Shown here piece after piece: positions 1-8,403 of a stretch of 32,293 bases of DNA; positions within the stretch are counted from its first letter, which is position 1, and each line of letters begins with the position of its first letter. The stretch covers positions 1-32,293 of the forward strand of contig CALZJV010000006.1 in NCBI GenBank assembly GCA_945787595.1, read 5' to 3'. The position numbers and the translations under genes were made by a program. Source of the DNA: an uncultured Desulfobacterales bacterium. GTDB lineage: Bacteria; Desulfobacterota; Desulfobacteria; Desulfobacterales; JAFDCJ01. The notes under the pieces were generated by a model. That model was given only the letters and a program-made list of their open reading frames with translations, was not told the DNA's origin and did not search any database.

Positions 1-186
1 GATTTCATAAGAGATGGGTGTACCATCTTTGGAAGGAATGACATGGGGCCAATCCGCTTGTGCCCGTATCGCTCCAAGTGTCAAAAATAGGACTAACAAA
101 CAGCTGGTCAAGCTTATTGAATATCTTGTGATCCGTTTGAAGAAATTTTTATCCTCGAAATCAAACGTCGTTGTTGTCTTATTCAT
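1..186 (-). CDS. Secreted alpha/beta-hydrolase-like protein, N-terminal part only
   Basis: The minus strand reads open from an ATG at 184-186 to the left edge of the window, giving 62 residues. A purine-rich AAAAGGAAAA ribosome binding site lies just upstream. Residues 1-20 are polar and basic, 24-41 are hydrophobic (LTSCLLVLFLTLGAI), and a plausible signal-peptidase site follows RAQA at 42-45. The mature start (VIPSKDGTPISYEI) resembles the first strand of exported alpha/beta hydrolases, where a SKDGTxIxYE segment precedes the oxyanion loop. The catalytic part lies outside the window, so the hydrolase assignment rests on this short N-terminal pattern. It could also be another exported enzyme with a similar first strand. 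The plus-strand open frame over the same bases is a shadow of this gene. Confidence 0.6.
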   Translation of the reverse strand, partial: MNKTTTTFDFEDKNFFKRITRYSISLTSCLLVLFLTLGAIRAQADWPHVIPSKDGTPISYEI

Positions 187-334
187 AATCTGTTTTCCTT
201 TTGCTCCGAACATAGCGGATCTGGCACGAGCTATTGCGATTTGCCGGTATTCGGCTTTTTCGATAAACTTTTAATCTGGAATTGTTTCAAACCCACCTTG
301 CTCTTCCATTGAGGCAATCTTTCCGCTGGACCTT

Positions 335-1120
335 CTATCCGCTATCGGAAGTCAAAGAGTCAGCAATCAAACCGTCTTCGATCGCGGTCTGGCGCCACCT
401 TACGGCGGGCTCTTTCCCTGGTACACCAGCCCGTTCGCCAGTAACATAGATTACTTCGTAGAGTTGGTATTGATCTGTGGCCCCCGTCTCTGGTTCATCA
501 GGATTTTTGGAACGTAGACCATAGTTCTCGATCCGTTCCTTGATTCCAATCAACTGGCTGCGGGCCATAATGGAGTCTATGAATTGAAAGACCAGCAAGG
601 CGAATTTTGCCGTAAAGCCCACAGCATCGGCGGACATCCGGATAATGAGCCGGGAACCTTTATTTTCCGGGGCAAGTCGCATGTCTACAACTAACCGGGT
701 CATAGCACCAACGAATTTTGTACCCTTCACCCACCAGACGAGCGCCTTATTATATTCCATATGGCGCAGGTATCCCACAGGAGAAGCATCCCCTATCTTA
801 GGTTCGGGGATCCAGGAGATGATGTGTCGTGCCGATTTCCTACCACGATTGTCTAACCAATCAATGCTGTACCACCCAGCACCGCGTCCCAATTGTGCAA
901 GCCACGGCCATACAATCTGAGGACCGGCAGCTATCGAGATGGCGCGCGTCATGGGAACACGAGCCTTAGGGCCCCCTTCCAAATAGACATCCCCAGGCAT
1001 TTTCAGGGCACGCTCTTCGCTGGTGGAACCCCAGCGCGTTCCCCAGTGCAGAAAAATGAAAAATCCAAGCGTTAATAGTGTAAACAGAGTGAGGAGTAAA
1101 ATTAGGACTTGTGTAATCAT
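335..1120 (-). CDS. Membrane-anchored SRPBCC/START-like protein
   Basis: A 261-residue protein. Residues 2-25 form one N-terminal hydrophobic helix (ITQVLILLLTLFTLLTLGFF). A soluble domain follows with the look of the SRPBCC (polyketide cyclase/START) fold: the TRAISIAAGPQIVWPWLAQLG segment at about 58-78 matches the start of these domains, where a strand leads into the 'vWpwlaQlG' helix. The fold forms a hydrophobic ligand-binding cavity; the substrate is unknown. Proteins of this type with GWYSxDWLDN after that helix are widespread and uncharacterised. The gene stands alone, 61 bp downstream of the next minus-strand gene. The ribosome binding site is weak, so the start is less certain than the frame. 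Confidence 0.7.
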   Translation of the reverse strand: MITQVLILLLTLFTLLTLGFFIFLHWGTRWGSTSEERALKMPGDVYLEGGPKARVPMTRAISIAAGPQIVWPWLAQLGRGAGWYSIDWLDNRGRKSARHIISWIPEPKIGDASPVGYLRHMEYNKALVWWVKGTKFVGAMTRLVVDMRLAPENKGSRLIIRMSADAVGFTAKFALLVFQFIDSIMARSQLIGIKERIENYGLRSKNPDEPETGATDQYQLYEVIYVTGERAGVPGKEPAVRWRQTAIEDGLIADSLTSDSG

Positions 1121-1181
1121 CTGTATCCAAGCAGCATTGTTGGAAATATCTGGAATCGTGACAACGTTAATTTAATTTTCT

Positions 1182-1868
1182 CTAATATATCCACGGAATC
1201 AGTTTTTTTGTTTTTTGGGCATAATCTCTAAATTCGGTTCCATACTTTTTCTCAAGGTATCTATCGAGTGACGGAATGATAAAGAAGACAAAATTCAGTG
1301 TCATGATTGATGGGATGACCAACATACTAAAGCGATGCGTTATCATCGCAAATCCGGTAAAGAGAACGATATCTCCGAAGTAATTAATATGCATCGCGTA
1401 TCTGAATAGTCTCTCTGTGTAAAGTCGACCTCTATTTTTCTCTTCGAATTTCCAAATATGCCTATAATATTCAGAATGAGTATTGATATAGGAGCCTGAC
1501 AAATAAAGCAAAATACCGATTACCTCGACAATACCCACAACCTGTTTGTTATTTCCCCCGATCTTGGCAAAAGCATAAAGAACAAATGACATCAGGACCG
1601 TGATTGTTATCGTTTCGAGCCATGTCCACTTGCGTTTTTGGAAAACCCAGACAGTGATTTGGAGTCTCACGAAGTATATAATCAAACAAAATGCAATCAG
1701 CAGCCGACGTGAAAAGTTACCGGATATCTGATACTGTTTCAACCAGGTATCGGAATATTCCATGTCTGCAAACATCAGCCACGTGGATATGAAAACTGTG
1801 GCAAGAATGCAGCTGGAAAAAACCGATTTATGCCAAAAAGAAACATCATACTTATCTTTGAATATCAT
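1182..1868 (-). CDS. DUF1295/isoprenylcysteine carboxyl-methyltransferase-like membrane protein
   Basis: A 228-residue protein with about six hydrophobic segments spread over its length, including one near residues 17-33 and a C-terminal pair. The C-terminal third carries the family's recognisable features: RYAMHINYFGDIVLFTG (about 155-171), followed by a FVFFIIPSLDRYLEKKYG segment and a basic tail ending KLIPWIY. In ICMT/PEMT-like membrane methyltransferases this region forms the S-adenosylmethionine pocket. The substrate of bacterial DUF1295 members is not established. AT content is like the surroundings and unlike the next ICMT-like gene at 2350-3057, so the two are unlikely to be recent duplicates. 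Confidence 0.7.
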   Translation of the reverse strand: MIFKDKYDVSFWHKSVFSSCILATVFISTWLMFADMEYSDTWLKQYQISGNFSRRLLIAFCLIIYFVRLQITVWVFQKRKWTWLETITITVLMSFVLYAFAKIGGNNKQVVGIVEVIGILLYLSGSYINTHSEYYRHIWKFEEKNRGRLYTERLFRYAMHINYFGDIVLFTGFAMITHRFSMLVIPSIMTLNFVFFIIPSLDRYLEKKYGTEFRDYAQKTKKLIPWIY

Positions 1869-2349
1869 TTTTCAATCGATTCATATTGAGACAATCACAA
1901 AACAATCTGTATTTCGGAATATGAGAATATAACACGTCAGGCATAACTTGGTGTATCTGCCTACCACTATACAAAGGTCGATATCATTCCATATATTCAA
2001 TTTCAAGTTTTAGCAGAGCAGATCGAAACGGGAATCAAGAAACGACAGAATATATGGCGGGCTTTGGAATGATCAGCTGGGATGATCTGAGGGCGTAGCG
2101 TCTATCCCATCGTCTATCAATCAGGAAAAATTAAACGGATTCAATCCGAACCCGTTCTAAGTGCTTGAATTATTTGGTCAGAAAAGTGTGACGTCCGGTC
2201 TATTTTTCTATTTCGAGTGTAAATATATAAATAGGATGTCCCCATCCCCACCATGTATCAGGATTAGTTTATAACCTCCTCGCAATAATTACCAGAGTTC
2301 GCGAATAGTCCTACTGAATATTGTATAAGCAAGCCCGAATACCTCCCAG
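1869..2349. other. Non-coding gap of about 480 bp
   Basis: I find no gene with a plausible ribosome binding site and no tRNA-like structure here. The only visible oddity is a TCCCCATCCCCACCATG stretch near 2238-2255. It resembles half of the CCCACC-type repeats found next to the two tRNA loci at the other end of the window, but there is no tRNA here. Confidence 0.5.
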
Positions 2350-3057
2350 CTACCAGACGCCTGGGATTAAGCGGAAGCGAACCCGAGTCGCGTACTCGGT
2401 GTAGCCGGGGAGCTCCTCATGGAGCGTGTGATCCTCAAGCGCCGTGCGGATCACGAGCAAGACCACCGTGATTAAGGCCGGAACGAAGGCCCAGATCGAC
2501 GCAAGCAGGAGCGGTGTCGAGAGCATCCAGCCTGAGAAGCCCAGGTAGCCGGGGTGGCGCATGTAGGCGTAGGGTCCTGTGTCGATCACGCGATGTCCGT
2601 GGTCTGTCTGGATGCGCACAGTCTTCTCGAAGAACGGATTCACGACCATGGACCAAATGGCAAGAGCCCATCCGGGGACAAAGATAGCCAAACCCAGCAG
2701 CCACGCTGGCCCCGGCGCGCTCGAAACCCTGTCTCGAGCCTCGATTACCGCGGCAACATAGATTGCGACCACTGCAAATCCGAACAGAAAAGCCCAGCCC
2801 CTGTCCCAGGACTTTGTAAACTTGGCGACGCGCATGCGCCGCCGGATCAGCTCCGGATTCCACCGCGACAGGCACGCCAGGTTGATGGTCAAGGTCGTGA
2901 CGACCATGCCTACGTAGATCCAGCCGAGTGTCCAGCCCAACCGGCGCGCGAGGACAAAGACCAATCCCGAGACAACGACCATGGCCGCTACGGTCAGGCC
3001 GACGATGACCTTCGGTATCGTTGCCAGGGAATCGGTGCGCTTCTCGACGTCCACCAT
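2350..3057 (-). CDS. Isoprenylcysteine carboxyl-methyltransferase (ICMT/PEMT) family protein
   Basis: A 235-residue protein with hydrophobic segments near 15-35, 43-60, 88-105 and 118-137 and a hydrophobic C-terminal hairpin near 180-205. The signature region HRVIDTGPYAYMRHPGY (about 152-168) and the downstream acidic EDHTLHEELPGYTEYATRV region (about 208-226) match the SAM-binding part of ICMT-like membrane methyltransferases, where RHP and the late Glu are the most conserved residues. The substrate is unknown. By eye the gene is about 60% GC, against roughly 40% or less for its neighbours, and it starts and ends abruptly in AT-rich DNA. This suggests acquisition from a GC-rich donor. A plus-strand frame over the same DNA is a GC-rich shadow. 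Confidence 0.8.
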   Translation of the reverse strand: MVDVEKRTDSLATIPKVIVGLTVAAMVVVSGLVFVLARRLGWTLGWIYVGMVVTTLTINLACLSRWNPELIRRRMRVAKFTKSWDRGWAFLFGFAVVAIYVAAVIEARDRVSSAPGPAWLLGLAIFVPGWALAIWSMVVNPFFEKTVRIQTDHGHRVIDTGPYAYMRHPGYLGFSGWMLSTPLLLASIWAFVPALITVVLLVIRTALEDHTLHEELPGYTEYATRVRFRLIPGVW

Positions 3058-3216
3058 TTCGGGTCCCTTGGAGTCCTGCTCAGAAATATTATTAACAAAA
3101 CCTAACTACCGTTGTATTGAAAAACTACCAACTATCACGCTAAATGAAAATATAGCAAATACCAAATGGATATCACAAGAATTTTCAGAAGGCGTTGCAG
3201 TATGAGTCCGATACAG

Positions 3217-3510
3217 CTATTTTGTTTTGAATAGCCTTTCAAAACCTGGATATGGAGCTAATGGAATAAAATCGAAATATATTAAATCCTCCAGTACTAA
3301 CGGCAGAGTTGATAATTTTTCTTTTGCTTCTTCCAAATTTTTACATTCAAGTATCAATACTGCACTTGTTCGGTCTGCTCGGAAATATATTTCACGAATC
3401 ACTCCTTTTTTATAAAGCTTCCAAACTTGTCTTGCCTCAGCCTCTAAATGAGGTTGAAAATCTTCTACTGTTTTCCCATCATATTCTTTTTCGATTGCTA
3501 ATATTTTCAT
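3217..3510 (-). CDS. Small dimeric alpha/beta-barrel (muconolactone-isomerase/YciI-like) protein
   Basis: A 97-residue protein. The pattern MKILAIEKE, then EAEARQVWKLYKKGVIREIYFR (about 28-49), then AVLILECKNLEEAKEKL and a PLVLEDLIYFDFIPLAPYPGF tail is that of small ferredoxin-like proteins in the dimeric alpha/beta-barrel superfamily. These often dimerise and bind small aromatic or lactone compounds or are simply uncharacterised. The C-terminal PYPGFERLF is characteristic of a conserved hypothetical subgroup. It sits between the GC-rich methyltransferase gene and an alpha/beta-hydrolase gene on the same strand, with gaps of 159 and 80 bp, so a shared operon is not obvious. No catalytic role can be assigned. 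Confidence 0.7.
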   Translation of the reverse strand: MKILAIEKEYDGKTVEDFQPHLEAEARQVWKLYKKGVIREIYFRADRTSAVLILECKNLEEAKEKLSTLPLVLEDLIYFDFIPLAPYPGFERLFKTK

Positions 3511-3590
3511 TTAGAATAATCCATATTTATGCTGGACGTATAAAGATTGAGCTTAGCAACGCCGCTGAGCGGTGTCCGATGGAGCGTTTT

Positions 3591-4421
3591 TTAGATTTCA
3601 TTTGGTTGGTTCAGAAATTCTTTGATTTCACGAACCAATATCTCCGGACGCTCTTCGATTACAAGATGCCCCGCTTGAGGCACCGTAACCAATTTAGAAT
3701 TAGGAATTTTCTTATGAAGGGAATGCGCTTGCTCGACCGGTATCCATTTATCCTCTTCACCCCATAAAATCAAAACAGGCTGATGGATAGTGTTATATTT
3801 GGCTTGTATTTCATCGGTATATTTTGAATCAGCCTGAGCAATTTGCCTGTAAAATGCCGCTTTCCCTTCGACTCCTGTCCATGGCAGAACAATCTGATGT
3901 AAAGTTTCATTATCAATAGGCTTATATGCGGCGGTTTTAACATAAGCTTTTACAATGGCTTCATGGATATAATCAGGTACACCCGCAAAGGCTGCCTCGA
4001 ATTTTCTGACATGTTCAAAGAATGGGGAACCCCATGGAGATAGCGCAACAGGATCAATTAAAATTATCTTCTTATAAGCCCTATCGTTCAAAATATGATT
4101 TCTGAGAACTGTGGTTCCGCCAAAATCATGACCAACGATGAAAGGTGTATATAGTTGCCATTCATTAAGCAGGGCATCTATCAATGTATTCTGTATACCC
4201 AGCGAAACATCAGCATCTGATTTATCCGATTGACCATACCCTAATAAATCGAAATAGTAGACGGTAAAACTGTTTGACAAACCAGAAATTAAGTGACGTA
4301 AATTGAATGATGACCATGGTGTTCCGTGAACCAGTATTAATGCTGGACCACTGCCTTCGATTCCATACCTAATTTCACGTCCTTCAAAATTGAATTTATT
4401 GTTGAGTTTCCAATCACTCAT
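3591..4421 (-). CDS. Alpha/beta hydrolase with Asp nucleophile (epoxide hydrolase/dehalogenase-like)
   Basis: A 276-residue cytoplasmic protein with no signal peptide. The canonical elements are present: oxyanion-hole motif HGTP at 32-35, nucleophile elbow GHDFGG with Asp99, acid in GEEDKW (Asp224), and catalytic His252 in AGHLVIEE. The nucleophile is Asp, not Ser, which points to the epoxide-hydrolase/haloalkane-dehalogenase branch (ester-enzyme intermediate), not to esterases or lipases. The substrate cannot be read from the sequence. The length is typical for the family and no residue is missing. The start ATG lies in an AT-rich leader; a GTTAGG sequence occurs about 30 nt upstream on the coding strand. 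Confidence 0.85.
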   Translation of the reverse strand: MSDWKLNNKFNFEGREIRYGIEGSGPALILVHGTPWSSFNLRHLISGLSNSFTVYYFDLLGYGQSDKSDADVSLGIQNTLIDALLNEWQLYTPFIVGHDFGGTTVLRNHILNDRAYKKIILIDPVALSPWGSPFFEHVRKFEAAFAGVPDYIHEAIVKAYVKTAAYKPIDNETLHQIVLPWTGVEGKAAFYRQIAQADSKYTDEIQAKYNTIHQPVLILWGEEDKWIPVEQAHSLHKKIPNSKLVTVPQAGHLVIEERPEILVREIKEFLNQPNEI

Positions 4422-4675
4422 AATCGTTATTATACTCCTAAATCTAATCCTAACCTGTACTATCTGAACCCTAAAATATTAATCATTACAGATTACCGAT
4501 ATGTTGAGATAATTCAATATTTGGCTATTTCTCATGTATGGTATGGTTATCTCAGGTTTTTGGAAACGTCAATATCGCTGATACATTGGAGGTATCACTC
4601 CTTTTCAAAAAGTTCTTAAAACCACTATATCTTGTAGTAACCAAAAAAAAGAGAAAAACTCGTTAATGCTGGATT

Positions 4676-5758
4676 CTACCTTCTGTATTTTTTCTCCTTC
4701 ATTACAGATTTAACAAATTTCCCGAACTTTTTATCTTTTCGCTTTTTCTCTAAATATGACATTTCATAAAAAGCAGATTCCTTATTTAATTTTATAAAAT
4801 TTTGATAGCGTTCCTGTGAAATTATTCCATCTTTTAAAGCAGCCAATATTGAACAGCCTTGCTCTTGTGTATGGGAACAATCATTGTAGCGGCATTGATT
4901 TGATAACTCTGCTATTTCATCGAATGTACTATGAATACCGGTATCAACCGCAAAATTTCCGAGTTCTCGCATACCTGGTGTATCTATGATCATTGCCCCG
5001 TTTTTCAAATTTATTAATTGACGGCGGGTCGTTATATGTCTTCCTTTTCCATCTTTTTCTCTAACGCTGTGAGTTTTAAGTCGCACTTCATCCTGAAGGT
5101 TGTTTATTAAGGTAGTTTTACCAACCCCTGATGATCCAAGCAAACAATACGTTTTCCAAGGAACTAATAACTCTTTAAAATGTTGCAGCCCCGATTGATC
5201 TTTATTGCTAAAAGGCACTACTCGAATATCAGGTATTAGAGCTTGAATTTCTGTAATCTTTTTATCTATCTCATTAACGGGCAGCAAATCACTTTTACTC
5301 AATAATACAACAGGTTGGATATCGCTCTCATTTACCATGACCAAATAGCGTTCTAATCGTCTGAGATTATAATTGGTGTCAAGTGACTGAACGATTAAAC
5401 CAGTGTCGATATTAGTGGCCATTAATTGAAACTCGATGTTCTTACCGGATGTCTTCCGTTTTAGTACGGATTTTCTTGTAACAATCTCACTTATGATGGC
5501 GAAAGAATTTTTATCATAGTACTGAGCAATCACCCAGTCTCCTGTGGCTGGGTAATCTAACGAAGAATCAGCACTGAACATGAGTTTACCAGTTACTTCG
5601 GCCGATACATCACCTTTGCCATTGTTAATGGTATAACTATCCTTATGGACGGTAATAACCCTTGCAATTTGGTGGTCAATTAATTTTGTAGGATCAATTC
5701 TATCAAAAAACCAATTATTGAAACCTAATTGTACTATCTTCATTGGCAAATTTTTCAT
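4676..5758 (-). CDS. rsgA: Ribosome small-subunit-dependent GTPase A (RsgA)
   Basis: A 360-residue protein with the three RsgA modules. An N-terminal OB-like domain (about 25-95) has GDWV at 73-76. The circularly permuted GTPase follows, with G4 (SKSD, 154-157) before G1 (GSSGVGKTT, 208-216), then G2 Thr near 243-244 and G3 (DTPG, 259-262). The C-terminal zinc-binding domain carries C289, C294, H296 and C302. RsgA checks maturation of the 30S decoding centre and releases RbfA upon GTP hydrolysis. G4 reads SKSD in place of the consensus NKxD, and the gene is bordered by accessory genes, so it may be a horizontally acquired or second copy. The first or second ATG (residue 1 or 6) could be used. 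Confidence 0.92.
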   Translation of the reverse strand: MKNLPMKIVQLGFNNWFFDRIDPTKLIDHQIARVITVHKDSYTINNGKGDVSAEVTGKLMFSADSSLDYPATGDWVIAQYYDKNSFAIISEIVTRKSVLKRKTSGKNIEFQLMATNIDTGLIVQSLDTNYNLRRLERYLVMVNESDIQPVVLLSKSDLLPVNEIDKKITEIQALIPDIRVVPFSNKDQSGLQHFKELLVPWKTYCLLGSSGVGKTTLINNLQDEVRLKTHSVREKDGKGRHITTRRQLINLKNGAMIIDTPGMRELGNFAVDTGIHSTFDEIAELSNQCRYNDCSHTQEQGCSILAALKDGIISQERYQNFIKLNKESAFYEMSYLEKKRKDKKFGKFVKSVMKEKKYRR

Positions 5759-6082
5759 AAATATTGCTCAATTTCATAAACTATGGTGAATGCCACATGT
5801 TGTGGTTGCGCTCAATATAAAAAAATTGCATAAATTGCGAATACATGAAAAATGCAATAATTTCAGATAAAAAAACGATATCACCACCGCATCTATTCTA
5901 TTTACCGCACAAATTTGAAGTTTTTCAAGTCTTAATGTGACCATCTTCCCAGCCTTTCAAGCAATTCTTCCCACCGGTTGCTGTACAAATCCATCATATC
6001 CCTGTCGATCTATATATATTGATTTATGAGGTGTCCCGACCCATCCGTTCGTCTTTTAATCAAAAATTTGAAAGGAAATCCT
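5759..6082. other. Intergenic region with a minus-strand gene-end remnant
   Basis: Most of this stretch is AT-rich without coding signal. At 5932-5997 on the minus strand there is a short frame of 21 residues ending in a stop (MMDLYSNRWEELLERLGRWS). Its composition looks like a real protein C-terminus, but no body precedes it, so I read it as the tail of a lost gene. A small hairpin (CCACA/TGTGG) lies near 5792-5805. Confidence 0.4.
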
Positions 6083-6532
6083 ATGAGGGCTGTTATTTTT
6101 AAGACCCCAAATGCGGTATTTAAATTTGACCAGAAGGAGGTGATTGAAATTATCCTGTGCAATAGGTCAAAGTATGATCTTGATCAGGTTGCGAATTTAC
6201 AGAATCTAATTTCAACCGAGTGTAATGAAACCATAGTGATTCCGGAGGAGCCCGTCTATTTCGATTCTATTGCACTTGATTTAATTAAAATCGCCACCAG
6301 CAATGGATCAGTGTTCTGTAAAACATGCAATAAAAGGTATTCCGTAAAACAACTGAAATCAATAAAGGTCGGGGGCGGTGCAAAGCCATTTTTCATTAGG
6401 CAGGAAAAGAAAAAAGGAATCAGAGAGCTATTCAAAAAGAGGCGCAAACCACCCTCAATGTGTGGTGGCGAAGGATACACGTGCCCTGAGGATCATACCC
6501 TAATTTCGATGATAACCTGGAAAACTTTCTAA
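6083..6532 (+). CDS. Conserved-looking hypothetical protein with zinc-ribbon Cys pairs
   Basis: A 149-residue protein starting at ATG 6083, chosen because AAAGGAAA precedes it. An upstream in-frame ATG at 6026 lacks a ribosome binding site. The N-terminal half is mixed alpha/beta with no motif I recognise. A Cys pair CKTC (C79, C82) is followed by a glycine-rich and very basic stretch (EKKKGIRELFKKRRKPP). A second pair C127/C134 (CGGEGYTCPEDH) completes a possible zinc ribbon. This suggests nucleic-acid binding or a structural zinc site. The gene opens the plus-strand set and is followed 16 bp later by a tiny membrane protein with a strong ribosome binding site. Function unknown. Confidence 0.6.
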   Translation: MRAVIFKTPNAVFKFDQKEVIEIILCNRSKYDLDQVANLQNLISTECNETIVIPEEPVYFDSIALDLIKIATSNGSVFCKTCNKRYSVKQLKSIKVGGGAKPFFIRQEKKKGIRELFKKRRKPPSMCGGEGYTCPEDHTLISMITWKTF

Positions 6533-6548
6533 ATAGGAGGATAAAAAA

Positions 6549-6659
6549 ATGCAAAAATCATCTTTGATAATTATTACACTGTGTGTGGCGGCAACCCTGA
6601 CCCTTTCAGCAATTACGTCAAAGATCATAAAGCGTTGTGATCGCGAAAAGGACGATTGA
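6549..6659 (+). CDS. 36-residue single-pass membrane miniprotein
   Basis: An ATG at 6549 is preceded by an excellent TAGGAGGAT ribosome binding site, 16 bp after the stop of the zinc-ribbon protein. The product has one hydrophobic helix (SSLIIITLCVAATLTLSAI, about 4-22) and a basic/charged tail (SKIIKRCDREKDD). The spacing and binding site are as strong as for the neighbouring real genes, so I consider it expressed, though it is short. Its role is unknown. A membrane miniprotein in a mobile element could be an anchor or regulator, but nothing in the sequence decides this. Confidence 0.5.
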   Translation: MQKSSLIIITLCVAATLTLSAITSKIIKRCDREKDD

Positions 6660-6922
6660 ATGAATTATAATCGGTCTCTGAAATGACAATACACTATATT
6701 TGACCAGTAGATAAATGAAAACAAATCTGAAAACTTCAACCGGCACACAAATGTATTCCCTATTATCATAGGTTAGCTGGAATTCAATATCCGATATTGT
6801 CCCTGCCTTCGTATGGTCGTCACCAACCTAACCATTTTTCCAACAACCTATTCATAGATTAACAGCATATTTAAAATACTCGCTTATTTCACAATCAACC
6901 ATTCATTAAAAAAGGAGGTCGT
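6660..6922. other. Leader region before ssb
   Basis: About 260 bp without a supportable gene. It presumably holds the promoter of the ssb-led gene set, but I cannot point to a convincing -35/-10 pair. A run of CCAACCTA/CCAACAACCTA repeats lies near 6827-6852. Confidence 0.35.
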
Positions 6923-7270
6923 ATGCTTAATAATTGCATTCTCACAGGAAATTTAGGTGCTGACCCGGAAATCTTTTATACTTCTGAAGGCGAAGCTGTA
7001 GCGTCATTTAATCTGGCATTCAGGAGTTCAAAGAAAAAGACTGGATGGATCAAAGTCACCTGTTTCCGTCGTCTGGCGGAAATCGCAGAGAAATATCTTC
7101 ACAAGGGCGCCCGTATTGGAATTGTTGGCACGCTCGATCAGCAAAAATGGGAGACCGATGAAGGAGTTCAAAGAAGCTCGTTTCAATTGATTGCCAATTC
7201 CCTGGAATTCATTAAAACAGATGGCAGAGGATTTGAAGACGGGCAGGATAACGACGACACTCCATTTTAG
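6923..7270 (+). CDS. ssb: Single-stranded DNA-binding protein
   Basis: A 115-residue OB-fold protein with a near-consensus AAAGGAGGT ribosome binding site. The N-terminus (MLNNCILTGNLGADPEIFYT) is the SSB beta-1/beta-2 region. VASFNLAFR and WIKVTCFRRLAEIAEKYLHKG form the core and the helix before beta-4; GTLDQQKW is the later strand. The C-terminus ends DDTPF, the acidic tip that recruits recombination and replication partners. At 115 residues it is shorter than housekeeping SSBs (about 160-180) because the linker is brief, as is usual for phage and plasmid SSBs. It is the first of a plus-strand set with a nuclease, helicase and annealase-like gene, so it probably serves the mobile element's recombination or replication. 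Confidence 0.93.
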   Translation: MLNNCILTGNLGADPEIFYTSEGEAVASFNLAFRSSKKKTGWIKVTCFRRLAEIAEKYLHKGARIGIVGTLDQQKWETDEGVQRSSFQLIANSLEFIKTDGRGFEDGQDNDDTPF

Positions 7271-7280
7271 AAAGGGACCA

Positions 7281-7412
7281 ATGACCAAACGCACTGTAGA
7301 TTTAATCATTAGGATCGGAATAGAAATTGTTGAATGGATATCAATCATACTTAAAGAAAAAAGGGGGACCAATGACAGCAAAAGAAATCCAGAAAAGAAA
7401 CGAAAAGGCTGA
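7281..7412 (+). CDS. 43-residue hypothetical miniprotein
   Basis: The ATG at 7281 lies 10 bp after the ssb stop with an AAAGGGACC sequence just before it. The frame runs 43 residues (TKRTVDLIIRIGIEIVEWIS near the start, then a lysine-rich tail) and overlaps the next gene's start. The amphipathic helix followed by a basic tail is protein-like, and the same GGGACCAATGAC start context recurs at the next gene. That could mean a translationally coupled small gene or an old duplication of a start region. Function unknown. Confidence 0.4.
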   Translation: MTKRTVDLIIRIGIEIVEWISIILKEKRGTNDSKRNPEKKRKG

Positions 7413-8364
7413 AAGTCTCAAAGTTTTACAATCAGAGGACGGACAGTTCTTCGTCGAAAGCGAAAAAGGGAAAATTCTTTACAACATTATTCTCGATGAT
7501 GATGAAACCAGCTGCACATGTGGGGACTTTGCCAAGAATTCAAAAAAGGATTCCAATTTCAGATGCAAGCACATCCTGTCGGTTATGAATGCGATCCCAA
7601 AAAGGGAAGTTGAAAATGCAAGGTTTTGTGAAAAATCAGTTCCAAAACTCGATGATCGCTTCATGACCAATATAAAAGGTAAAGATTTTGTGCTCTATGC
7701 CGGTGTGCTCGATCTGGCAACACAAAAAGGTCTTTTGAAGTTGGAGGTTGAATTGCTGCAATTTCCGACAAAAGAAAATGGGAATGAGGCCATATGCCGG
7801 GCGGTTGCAGAATCCAAAACAGGTGAAGTGTTCTCTGATATAGGCGACGCGAACCCTCAAAACTGTCATGCAATGATAGTGAAGCATTTAATACGGATGG
7901 CATCTACCCGCGCCAAGGGGAGGGCTCTTCGGGATATGTGTAACATCGGTATCGCCTGTATTGAGGAGTTGGCGGATTTTGATGACGTCATAGGTTCCGA
8001 TAAACCTAAAAAGACAACCCGTAAAAGGGCGGCTGGCAATACGGATAAGAAGGCAACTAAAGCAAAGACCAATACCAAAAAGAAACACCCGGTGAAGGAT
8101 AAACCTGAACCTAAGGCAAAGGCGAAGCAACCTAAGAAATTTGCCAATTCGGAAACTGAGGGGCAATCGGATGATCAGAACAAATCCACGCAACCTAAAA
8201 TGTCAGAAGCCCAGAAACGCGCAATTTATAATCTTAGTCGTAGGCGTGGCATCTCTGTTGAGGAATTGGAGCAGATGGCCATGGATGCCTATCAATGTGA
8301 ACTGGAGAACCTAAACAGCAAGGATGCAAGCACCTTTATCAGAAATCTGCAGCAAGCAGCGTAA
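7372..8364 (+). CDS. SWIM zinc-finger protein, possible ssDNA-annealing factor
   Basis: A 330-residue protein. ATG 7372 was chosen because AAGGGGGACC precedes it; an in-frame ATG at 7327 has no binding site. The SWIM motif CxC...CxH is formed by C48, C50, C65 and H67, a zinc site for DNA or protein contacts. A central domain ends with RMASTRAKGRALRDMCNIG (about 175-193), a TRAxxRAL helix seen in several phage recombination mediators. A Lys/Ala-rich linker spans about 212-265. A C-terminal helical domain (SEAQKRAIYNLSRRRGIS onward, about 283-330) is of a kind that often ends phage ssDNA-annealing proteins. Lying between ssb and a RecB-like nuclease, it fills the annealase position of a phage-type recombination module. 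That role is inference; the SWIM finger is seen directly. Confidence 0.7.
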   Translation: MTAKEIQKRNEKAESLKVLQSEDGQFFVESEKGKILYNIILDDDETSCTCGDFAKNSKKDSNFRCKHILSVMNAIPKREVENARFCEKSVPKLDDRFMTNIKGKDFVLYAGVLDLATQKGLLKLEVELLQFPTKENGNEAICRAVAESKTGEVFSDIGDANPQNCHAMIVKHLIRMASTRAKGRALRDMCNIGIACIEELADFDDVIGSDKPKKTTRKRAAGNTDKKATKAKTNTKKKHPVKDKPEPKAKAKQPKKFANSETEGQSDDQNKSTQPKMSEAQKRAIYNLSRRRGISVEELEQMAMDAYQCELENLNSKDASTFIRNLQQAA

Positions 8365-8403
8365 CCTATAAATTCAAATTCTTATCTTACAACCTATAAT
8401 AGG

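Noticed and set aside
14..274. Plus-strand open frame of 86 codons at the left edge
   Set aside because: It overlaps the minus-strand signal-peptide-bearing hydrolase start, which has a binding site and sensible composition; the plus frame has neither.
2554..3105. Plus-strand 183-codon frame over the methyltransferase
   Set aside because: GC-rich DNA gives long shadow frames; the His/Asp/Pro-rich translation is not protein-like, while the minus frame is a clear ICMT family member.
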